From an uncultured Eubacteriaceae bacterium (GTDB lineage Bacteria > Bacillota > Clostridia > Lachnospirales > CAG-274), in NCBI GenBank assembly GCA_947565475.1, contig CANOGI010000082.1, forward strand, positions 1 through 8,622: 8,622 bases of DNA, read 5' to 3'. A program made the translations under genes and the position numbers. The notes beneath the pieces were generated by a model. The model did no database searches and was not told where the DNA came from. It was given only the letters and a program-made list of their open reading frames with translations. Shown in pieces: positions 1 to 5,372 of this stretch; within the stretch, counting starts at the first letter, position 1; each line of letters starts with the position of its first letter.

Positions 1-221
1 AGAAGCATTAAATTAAATATTTTTTTCAGACGTTACTTCTATAAACGTGAAGTTTTGTAAGAAGTCTATTATACACATGGAAATATGATATTATAAAAAT
101 TCGTGAAGTTTTTAAAGCAAGACTATAAAATAATTGCTTAATATGTAGAGGGTTATAAAGTTTACCCGCTCATTATTTTATTGTTTCGCTGTAGTTAATG
201 AAAAAAGGGGTATGATTGATT
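1..221 (+). other. AT-rich leader upstream of murA, no gene seen
   Basis: No start-to-stop reading frame of coding character is visible, and the window begins too late to show the upstream gene. Several -10-like stretches occur (TATTAT at 89-94, TATAAA at 124-129 and 154-159) but none has a convincing TTGACA-like box at 16-18 nt, so I do not assign a promoter. Short imperfect direct repeats are present: CGTGAAGTTTT near 46-56 and CGTGAAGTTTTT near 102-113. A weak 5-bp stem (ACGTT 30-34 with AACGT 44-48) is also possible. The murA ribosome binding site is the AAGGGG ending at 210. Confidence 0.6.
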
Positions 222-1475
222 ATGGACAAGTTTATAGTTGAGAAAAGTGGTCCGCTGAGGGGTGAGATTATTACGGACGGGGCTAAAAACGCGGTTTTGC
301 CCATTATCGCCGCGACGGCTCTTACAGGAGAAAAATGTATTATTGAAAACGCTCCTTATTTAAAAGATGTTGAGATTATGCTTAAACTTTTGGAGACTCT
401 TGGGGCGAAAACAAGTTTTTCAGAAAAAGAGAGGAGAATTATCGTCGATGGAAGTCAAATTTTCAATAATTCTCTGCCTTATGAACTTGTTAAAAAAATA
501 AGAGCGTCTTTTTTATTCGCCGGACCTCTTCTCTCAAGATTTGGAAAAGTAAAAATTCAAATGCCTGGAGGATGTCCCATTGGGGTAAGACCGGTGGATT
601 TACACTTAAAAGGATTTTCTCTTTTGGGAGCCGAAATAAAACAGGAACACGGAAATATTGAGATAAGCTCTCCAAAAGTAAAAGGGAACAACATTTATCT
701 CGATTTCCCAAGTGTCGGGGCCACGGAGAATATTATTATGGCTTCCGTTATGGCGGAGGGAGAGACTTATATTTCGAACTGCTCTGTTGAGCCGGAAATT
801 ATAAATCTCGCCGACTTTCTAAACAAAATGGGAGCGAAAGTTTTTGGGGCGGGAACTGATAATATTAAAATTATAGGCGTAAAAGAGCTTTTCGGCGCCT
901 CGCACAAGATTATCCCGGACAGGATAGAGGCGGGGACATTTATGATTGGAGCGGTTATAACAAAGGGAGATGTTATTATAAAAAATGTTGTGCGTGACCA
1001 TTTAAGGCCTGTTATAGCTAAGCTTAAAGATATGAACGTCGATATTGATGAAAAAGAAGATATGCTTAGAGTGCGATGCGACAAAGAACTTGTGAACACA
1101 GATATTAAAACTTTGCCTTTTCCGGGTTTTCCCACGGATATGCAGGCTCAGTTTATGAGTCTTATGTCTGTTACGAACGGTACAGGCATTATTAATGAGA
1201 CAATATTTGAGAACAGATTTATGCACGTGGGAGAACTTAACAGAATGGGAGCGGATATTAAGGTTGAGTCAAAAAGCGCTATTATAAAAGGCGTTCCAAA
1301 GCTTACGGGCACACAAGTCAAAGCTACCGATTTAAGGGCTGGCGCCGCTCTTATATTATCGGCGCTTGTCGCGGAGGGGGAAACGGAAATAAGCGATATA
1401 TATCATATTGAAAGAGGCTATTATCACATAGAGGAAAAGTTTAAAAAGCTTGGCGCGAAAATAAAAAAGATATAA
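222..1475 (+). CDS. murA: UDP-N-acetylglucosamine 1-carboxyvinyltransferase (MurA)
   Basis: MurA transfers the enolpyruvyl group of phosphoenolpyruvate to UDP-GlcNAc in the cytosol, the first committed step of peptidoglycan synthesis and the target of fosfomycin. The 417-residue product has the family's usual length and shows the expected landmarks: the substrate-binding Lys22-Asn23 in GAKNAVLPI, the loop MPGGCPIGVRPVDLH with the PEP-binding Cys at residue 118, the general-base Asp306 in PGFPTDMQAQ, Arg332 in ENRFMH and Arg372 in DLRAGAAL. Cys rather than Asp at the loop predicts the fosfomycin-sensitive type. I chose ATG 222 because the protein then begins MDKFIVE, as family members do; a TTG at 216 would add only two residues. 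The GGGG core of the ribosome binding site ends at 210, 11 nt before the ATG. The stop codon directly abuts the insertion-like element at 1476. Many Firmicutes have two MurA paralogues, and I cannot tell from this window which one this is. Confidence 0.97.
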   Translation: MDKFIVEKSGPLRGEIITDGAKNAVLPIIAATALTGEKCIIENAPYLKDVEIMLKLLETLGAKTSFSEKERRIIVDGSQIFNNSLPYELVKKIRASFLFAGPLLSRFGKVKIQMPGGCPIGVRPVDLHLKGFSLLGAEIKQEHGNIEISSPKVKGNNIYLDFPSVGATENIIMASVMAEGETYISNCSVEPEIINLADFLNKMGAKVFGAGTDNIKIIGVKELFGASHKIIPDRIEAGTFMIGAVITKGDVIIKNVVRDHLRPVIAKLKDMNVDIDEKEDMLRVRCDKELVNTDIKTLPFPGFPTDMQAQFMSLMSVTNGTGIINETIFENRFMHVGELNRMGADIKVESKSAIIKGVPKLTGTQVKATDLRAGAALILSALVAEGETEISDIYHIERGYYHIEEKFKKLGAKIKKI

Positions 1476-1490
1476 TAACGTGAGTTCGAT
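1476..1490 (+). repeat. Left terminal inverted repeat of the MITE-like element
   Basis: TAACGTGAGTTCGAT, the exact reverse complement of 1920-1934. It begins on the base after the murA TAA stop codon (1473-1475). Confidence 0.85.
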
Positions 1491-1500
1491 GAAAAATAAC

Positions 1501-1519
1501 AGCAAAACGTAGTTTTGCT
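1501..1519 (+). other. Perfect hairpin near left end of the element
   Basis: AGCAAAAC (1501-1508) pairs with GTTTTGCT (1512-1519) around a GTA loop. A short T stretch follows at 1526-1530, so the hairpin could help end the murA transcript, but the stem is AT-rich and the T run lies 6 nt away. The terminator role is only a possibility. Confidence 0.45.
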
Positions 1520-1538
1520 CAGAAGTTTTTGTCAAACT

Positions 1539-1715
1539 TTTTTCAATAGGCGCCGCATACCCACCAACTTAAAAGATTAAAACCGTGGACGCTGTTCCAC
1601 ACCTGGAGAGCCTTTTTAAAGGCTTGACCTAAACTTTATAACGCAAAGCTTTTGTTTTGCCGAATTTCCAAAAACCAAGTTTTTCGTAAAAGTTTTTCGC
1701 TTCTTTTTCAATAGG
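1539..1715 (+). repeat. Internal direct repeat pair within the element
   Basis: TTTTTCAATAGG occurs at 1539-1550 and again at 1704-1715, each preceded by an AAGTTTTT tract and followed by a CCGC. A second, tighter pair, AAGTTTTTCG, lies at 1677-1686 and 1690-1699 with a 3-nt spacer. The repeats suggest that the interior grew by duplication of a module. Confidence 0.6.
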
Positions 1716-1728
1716 GCCGCAAAGAAGC
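1699..1728 (+). other. Internal 8-bp stem-loop of the element
   Basis: GCTTCTTT (1699-1706) is the exact reverse complement of AAAGAAGC (1721-1728). The 14-nt loop contains the repeated CAATAGG motif. Confidence 0.5.
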
Positions 1729-1876
1729 GCGGGCGACGTAAGCCGATTTTTGGCAAAGTCAAAAACACTGAACAAAGAAGTCGGGTTTGGTCTGAAAGCC
1801 TAATTTTTTTTAAGTTAGTGCCTATGATGCGGAGCCTCAAGGTTTTTATTCTTAAAGAGCATTTTTGGAGGTTTGA

Positions 1877-1900
1877 AACCTTTTTGCTATAAAAAAGGTT
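1877..1900 (+). other. 9-bp stem-loop near right end of the element
   Basis: AACCTTTTT (1877-1885) pairs perfectly with AAAAAGGTT (1892-1900) around GCTATA. No T run follows on the plus strand. On the minus strand the stem is followed by a TTTCAAACC stretch. I do not call it a terminator. Confidence 0.45.
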
Positions 1901-1919
1901 CCATTAACTATAAATTTTT

Positions 1920-1934
1920 ATCGAACTCACGTTA
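1920..1934 (-). repeat. Right terminal inverted repeat of the MITE-like element
   Basis: ATCGAACTCACGTTA, the exact reverse complement of the left end at 1476-1490. Flanking bases outside both ends (ATAA on the left, AAAT on the right) do not continue the symmetry, which marks these positions as the element's boundaries. Confidence 0.85.
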
Positions 1935-2065
1935 AAATAGCGCCGTAAGGAATGAGGGAAGACACATTTTGATTTTTTCTATCTATATTGGAATTGATAT
2001 GAGTTTGTTGTGAATTTGCTAAAAAGGTTGTTTTATAAAAAAATTTACAGGCATAAAATTTTATT

Positions 2066-2071
2066 AGGGAG
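2066..2071 (+). promoter_or_regulatory. Strong ribosome binding site for the original spoIID start
   Basis: AGGGAG lies 7 nt before ATG 2079, close to ideal spacing. It is much better placed than anything serving the internal ATG at 2310, and so identifies 2079 as the ancestral start. A weak promoter candidate upstream is TTGTGA (2008-2013), a 17-nt spacer, then TTTTAT (2031-2036). This is not a clear match to any sporulation sigma factor. Confidence 0.7.
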
Positions 2072-2078
2072 TGATTTT

Positions 2079-3071
2079 ATGTTTAAAATTTTAAAAAACA
2101 AGACTTTTAGATATATTTGCGTATACTCAGTTTATGTAATTTTTACTGTTGCCTTCCTTCCTTATTTTTTAAAAAAATAAAATGATTTTTTTATTTTAGA
2201 CAAAAATGGCGAGATAGATTTTGACAATAAATTTTTATACGGCGGTGGATATGAGAATAATAATAGGAAAAATAAAAGTAATATTTCCATAAAAGAGGAA
2301 AATCCTCAAATGGAATCGTATATTATAGGTGTGGTGGCGGCGGAGATGCCTGTGTCATTTGAGAAAGAGGCTCTTAAAGCGCAGGCGGTAGCCGCGAGAA
2401 CATATGCTTACAGGCAGGTCGGAAATTCTGAGATAAAACCGGAAAATATCGGACAGGCTTTTATTACTGTTGATGAAATGAAAAAAAACTGGGGAAATAA
2501 TTTTGAGAAAAATTATAAAAAGATTTCAGACGCCGTAAAAGAAACAAAAAACGAGATTATGGTTTACGGCGGTGAACCTATTTTAGCCGCTTTTCATTCC
2601 ACAAGCGGGGGAATGACGGAAAGCTCGGAAAACGTATGGTCGGAAAAGTTAAGTTATTTAATAAGTGTGGACAGCCATGAGGACGAAAAGGCGCCAGGTT
2701 TTTTATCGGAGGTAAAATTGCCAAAGGAAGATTTTATAAAAGTGTTTTCTGAAAAAGGCGCTGTTTTTTCCGATAATATTAAAAATGATATTTCTATAAC
2801 CGAGAGAACGGCGGCGGATTATGTCTCAAAAATAAAAATAGGCGGAAAAGTTTTTAAGGGATCGGAGGTAAGGTCGATACTTTCTTTAAGGTCCGCTAAT
2901 TTTACTGTCTCCTGCGGTGAGAACGAAATTATATTCACATCAAAAGGATATGGGCACGGAGCTGGTATGAGCCAGTATGGGGCTAATTTTATGGCTCTTG
3001 AGGGAAGCGATTATAAAAAAATTTTAGCTCATTATTATTATGGGGTTGAATTTATTTCGATAAAAGGATAA
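2079..3071 (+). pseudogene. spoIID: spoIID with an in-frame TAA at codon 34 (whole locus)
   Basis: From ATG 2079 the frame encodes a short basic start and a hydrophobic anchor (residues about 12-31, ending VAFLPYFLKK), as expected for the membrane anchor of SpoIID, and then hits TAA at 2178-2180. Without any shift of frame the reading continues from 2181 through a linker (starting NDFFILDKNGEIDFD) into the complete SpoIID catalytic domain, ending at TAA 3069-3071. The whole would be 329 residues plus the internal stop, close to the roughly 340 residues of Bacillus SpoIID. The break is therefore a nonsense codon, not a frameshift; one base change from AAA, GAA or CAA would create it. The stop sits in an A-rich run (seven A then TAA then AA), so an assembly or base-calling error is also possible. 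TAA is the normal stop of four neighbouring genes, which argues against recoding. Confidence 0.7.
2310..3071 (+). CDS. spoIID: SpoIID/LytB-domain lytic transglycosylase, catalytic part without anchor
   Basis: SpoIID is a membrane-anchored lytic transglycosylase that, with SpoIIM and SpoIIP, drives mother-cell membrane migration during engulfment of the forespore. This open frame of 253 residues carries the recognisable domain. ESYIIGVVAAEMP (residues 2-14) contains the Glu12 that corresponds to the catalytic glutamate, followed by EALKAQAVAARTYAY (20-34), then FHSTSGGMTESSENVW (95-110), LSLRSANF (191-198) and the signature GYGHGAGMSQYGA (213-225). If translated only from ATG 2310 the enzyme would lack its signal/anchor and stay in the cytosol, where it could not reach peptidoglycan. 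A GAGG (2295-2298) lies 11 nt before this ATG but falls in a small hairpin (2295-2307). Between 2181 and 2309 no ATG, GTG or TTG is in frame. SpoIIQ, which follows spoIID in Bacillus, is absent here. Confidence 0.85.
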   Translation: MESYIIGVVAAEMPVSFEKEALKAQAVAARTYAYRQVGNSEIKPENIGQAFITVDEMKKNWGNNFEKNYKKISDAVKETKNEIMVYGGEPILAAFHSTSGGMTESSENVWSEKLSYLISVDSHEDEKAPGFLSEVKLPKEDFIKVFSEKGAVFSDNIKNDISITERTAADYVSKIKIGGKVFKGSEVRSILSLRSANFTVSCGENEIIFTSKGYGHGAGMSQYGANFMALEGSDYKKILAHYYYGVEFISIKG

Positions 3072-3077
3072 AATAGT

Positions 3078-3083
3078 TATAAT
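3078..3083 (+). promoter_or_regulatory. Possible -10 box (TATAAT) for ftsH
   Basis: A perfect TATAAT lies 7 nt after the spoIID stop. The hexamer 17 nt upstream is TTTCGA, only a 3 of 6 match to TTGACA. If used, it would give ftsH a leader of about 260 nt containing the hairpins listed below. This is a sequence match only. Confidence 0.3.
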
Positions 3084-3154
3084 GAGGAAGAGGCTTTTTA
3101 CGGATTTACTGTAGAGATGAATTTTTATAGTCAGACAAATTAACTGATTGAGGG

Positions 3155-3179
3155 GATTCCACGCTTTTTAAGCGGAGTC
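3155..3179 (+). terminator. Stem-loop after spoIID, possible weak terminator or leader structure
   Basis: GATTCC (3155-3160) pairs with GGAGTC (3174-3179) with one T-G wobble. After a 2-nt bulge, GCTT (3163-3166) pairs with AAGC (3170-3173) around TTT. Only a broken T tract (ATAAATTTT) follows, so efficient termination is doubtful. If transcription starts at the TATAAT near 3080, this would instead be part of the ftsH leader. Confidence 0.35.
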
Positions 3180-3275
3180 ATAAATTTTAGCTTAATACAA
3201 AGGCTAAGTTATTCGCCGTAGGAGATGTCTAAAAATAATTTTTGTGTTATTTTTTCACTTTTTTTGATTGTTTGG

Positions 3276-3293
3276 CCATAATAGCCGTTATGG
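3276..3293 (+). other. 6-bp stem-loop in the ftsH leader
   Basis: CCATAA (3276-3281) pairs with TTATGG (3288-3293) around TAGCCG, followed by AATTTTC. It could be a weak terminator or part of a leader fold. No recognised riboswitch consensus was seen in the region 3072-3353. Confidence 0.35.
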
Positions 3294-3325
3294 AATTTTC
3301 AGACGTGTTTTTGTAAAAGTCAATA

Positions 3326-3335
3326 TTGTTAACAA
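3326..3335 (+). promoter_or_regulatory. Palindrome TTGTTAACAA overlapping the ftsH ribosome binding site
   Basis: A perfect 10-bp palindrome whose last two bases (3334-3335) are the first bases of AAAGGAG (3334-3340), the ftsH Shine-Dalgarno site. Placed here, a bound protein could block transcription, but no known operator is matched over its full length. Spacing from AAAGGAG to ATG 3354 is 13 nt, longer than usual. Confidence 0.3.
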
Positions 3336-3353
3336 AGGAGAAAATTTTTAATT

Positions 3354-5372
3354 ATGCAGGATAATTCGGATTTTAAGGGAAATGAGAATAAATCTGACAA
3401 AAATGGAAATCGTCCGCCGGATAACTCGAATAATAAAAAAATACTGTTCGGTGTTTTAGCGTTTGCTTTGATTTCAACTTTTTTGATGAATATTTTAATG
3501 ACTTCTTTTTCGGGGTCAAATATGTTTGAGATAGAATACAGCGACTTTATGACACTTGTGGATAAAGACGCTGTTAAAAACGTACGTATAGAGTCAGACA
3601 GGCTTATTATAGAAGCCGATATTTCAAAAATTGAGATTCCTGAGGGAATGAGTAAAATAAAACAGATGGGAGAAGTGACTTTTTATACGGGACTGGTGGG
3701 GGACACGGAACTTGTTCAAAATTTAAAAGACCACAATGTCAAGTTCTCAAGAAAGGTAACAAACTCATCTCCTATTATGGATTTCTTTACCTCATGGATT
3801 ATGCCTATTTTATTTTTATACGCCGCTTTTTATCTTATTATGCATTTCGCCGCGAAAAGACTTGGCGGAGGCGGACTTATGGGTGTTGGGAAAAGCAACG
3901 CTAAAGTTTATATGCAGAAAGAAACCGGAGTGACTTTTAAAGACGTAGCGGGACAGGGAGAAGCGAAAGAGTCTTTACAGGAAATTATAGATTTTCTTCA
4001 CCACCCTGACAAATATATTAAAATAGGAGCAAAACAGCCGAAAGGAGCTTTACTTGTAGGGCCTCCGGGTACTGGAAAAACTCTTCTCGCTAAAGCTGTC
4101 GCCGGGGAAGCGAACGTTACGTTTATGTCGCTTTCCGGTTCTGATTTTGTTGAGATGTTTGTGGGGGTCGGAGCGTCAAGGGTCAGGGACCTTTTTAAGC
4201 AGGCTTCGGAAAACGCGCCGTGTATTATTTTTATTGACGAGATAGACGCCATAGGAAAAAAACGCGACGGCTCTATGAACAGCAACGATGAGAGAGAGCA
4301 AACCTTAAATCAGCTTTTGTCTGAAATGGACGGCTTTGATTCATCAAAGGCTATAGTTATTCTCGCCGCGACAAACAGGCCGGACGTTCTTGACAAAGCG
4401 CTTTTGCGCCCCGGAAGATTTGACAGAAGAATTATTGTTGAGAAGCCGGACTTAATAGGCAGGGAAGACATTTTAAAAGTTCATTCAAAAGATGTTATTT
4501 TAGATGACGAGGTAGATTTACACGCCATGGCTCTCGCTACAAGCGGGGCGGCTGGCGCGGACCTCGCCAATATGGTAAACGAGGCGGCTTTAAGAGCCGT
4601 AAGGATGGGACGGGAAAAAGTCTTGCAGGAAGACCTTATGGAAGCCGTTGAGGTAATTATCGCGGGAAAAGAGAAAAAGGACAGAATTTTATCGTCTAAG
4701 GAAAAGAAGGTCGTGGCTTTTCACGAGGTTGGGCACGCCCTTTCGGCCGCTCTTCAGAAAAATTCTCAGCCTGTTCAGAAAATAACCATTGTTCCCCGTA
4801 CTATGGGCGCTCTTGGATATACTATGCAGATGCCCGAAGAGGAAAAATATCTTATGACAAAAGATGAGATGCTTTCTGAGATTACTGTTTTACTTGCGGG
4901 AAGAGCCGCGGAGGAAATTGTTTTTGAGACGGTTACCACGGGAGCGTCAAACGATATAGAGAGAGCTACCAAAATGGCGCGCGCTATGGTTTCTCAGTAT
5001 GGTATGAGCGACAAATTCGATATGATGGCTCTGGAAAGTACAGAGAACAGATATCTTGACGGAAGAAACGTCGCTATATGCGGAGAGAATACCTCCGCGG
5101 AGCTTGACAAAGAGGTTCTTAGCATAATTCGCGCATGCCATGAGAAAGCCCGCTCTCTTTTAAATGAGAATAGAGAGGCTCTTGATAAAATAGCCGACTA
5201 TTTATTTGAGAAAGAAACTATAACAGGCGAGCGGTTTATGGAGATTTTTAAGGAAGTTAAAGGAGACGCTGAGGAAACGGATGATGAAAAAAGCCATGAT
5301 ATAAAAACAGAGGCGGAAGAAAGAAAAGAAAAATCCGAAAAAGAGGAGAGTGCTCATTTTGATAGAAGTTAA
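3354..5372 (+). CDS. ftsH: ATP-dependent zinc metalloprotease FtsH
   Basis: FtsH is a hexameric AAA+ protease of the cytoplasmic membrane that extracts and degrades damaged or unassembled membrane proteins and selected cytosolic regulators. The 672-residue product has the full layout: a hydrophilic Asn/Asp-rich N-terminal tail (1-28), a first membrane span (about 29-51), an extracytoplasmic domain (about 52-140), a second span (about 146-167), Walker A GPPGTGKT (236-243), pore loop FVEMFVGVGA (265-274), Walker B IIFIDEID (291-298), the second region of homology with arginine fingers (339-359), the zinc-binding HEVGH (457-461) and the third zinc ligand Asp534 in ASNDIERAT. The more common form of the zinc motif is HEAGH; HEVGH still fits HEXXH. 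The C-terminus from about 637 is a charged Glu/Lys/Asp tail. Its last codons overlap the next gene, so the two are probably cotranscribed. ATG 3354 is the only start compatible with AAAGGAG at 3334-3340, since a TAA lies in frame at 3348. Confidence 0.98.
   Translation: MQDNSDFKGNENKSDKNGNRPPDNSNNKKILFGVLAFALISTFLMNILMTSFSGSNMFEIEYSDFMTLVDKDAVKNVRIESDRLIIEADISKIEIPEGMSKIKQMGEVTFYTGLVGDTELVQNLKDHNVKFSRKVTNSSPIMDFFTSWIMPILFLYAAFYLIMHFAAKRLGGGGLMGVGKSNAKVYMQKETGVTFKDVAGQGEAKESLQEIIDFLHHPDKYIKIGAKQPKGALLVGPPGTGKTLLAKAVAGEANVTFMSLSGSDFVEMFVGVGASRVRDLFKQASENAPCIIFIDEIDAIGKKRDGSMNSNDEREQTLNQLLSEMDGFDSSKAIVILAATNRPDVLDKALLRPGRFDRRIIVEKPDLIGREDILKVHSKDVILDDEVDLHAMALATSGAAGADLANMVNEAALRAVRMGREKVLQEDLMEAVEVIIAGKEKKDRILSSKEKKVVAFHEVGHALSAALQKNSQPVQKITIVPRTMGALGYTMQMPEEEKYLMTKDEMLSEITVLLAGRAAEEIVFETVTTGASNDIERATKMARAMVSQYGMSDKFDMMALESTENRYLDGRNVAICGENTSAELDKEVLSIIRACHEKARSLLNENREALDKIADYLFEKETITGERFMEIFKEVKGDAEETDDEKSHDIKTEAEERKEKSEKEESAHFDRS

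Larger units (their letters stand above)
1476..1934. mobile_element. MITE-like non-autonomous element with 15-bp perfect inverted ends
   Basis: The 459-bp segment is bounded by exact inverted copies of TAACGTGAGTTCGAT (1476-1490 and 1920-1934). The match continues inward for about six more bases (AAAAAT) if one extra G at 1491 is allowed. Both ends carry TA, which could be a duplicated TA target, as used by IS630/mariner-type transposases, or simply part of the repeat; the two cannot be told apart here. The interior has no credible gene but is full of stems: 1501-1519 (8 bp, loop GTA), 1585-1600 (5 bp), 1609-1624 (7 bp), 1699-1728 (8 bp, 14-nt loop) and 1877-1900 (9 bp, 6-nt loop). It also holds internal direct repeats. 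No transposase is present, so mobilisation would have to be in trans. It separates murA from spoIID, which are often close neighbours. Alternatives are a degraded insertion sequence or a structured RNA locus. The inverted ends are seen directly; mobility is inferred. Confidence 0.7.

Noticed and set aside
490..1226. Four open frames of 60-122 codons on the minus strand within murA
   Set aside because: They are shadows of the murA coding sequence with no motifs or ribosome binding sites.
1616..1840. 74-codon minus-strand open frame inside the MITE-like element
   Set aside because: It lies across the internal stems and repeats, is rich in basic residues from low-complexity A/T tracts, has no recognisable motif and no clear ribosome binding site. 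It is better explained as chance openness in the element.
2035..2059. Sigma-E-like promoter for spoIID (ATA, 14 nt, CATAAAAT)
   Set aside because: The spacing is shorter than the usual 16-18 nt, and transcription would begin at about 2066, on the ribosome binding site itself.
2166..2184. Programmed frameshift at the T6-A7 run before the spoIID stop
   Set aside because: The reading frame is the same on both sides of the TAA, so a single -1 or +1 slip would not join anchor and catalytic domain; only a substitution or readthrough explains the arrangement.
3072..3143. Short extension of the spoIID frame after its stop (about 23 codons to the next TAA)
   Set aside because: SpoIID proteins normally end close to the YYYGVEF region, so nothing suggests that the TAA at 3069-3071 is premature.
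3326..3335. Rex or CtsR/CIRCE operator near ftsH
   Set aside because: TTGTTAACAA resembles joined Rex half-sites but lacks the spacer of the TTGTTAANNNNTTAACAA consensus. Only one GTCAA-like half of a CtsR box is present, and no CIRCE inverted repeat is visible.
3998..5141. Minus-strand open frames within ftsH
   Set aside because: They lie opposite strongly conserved AAA and protease motifs and have no independent support.
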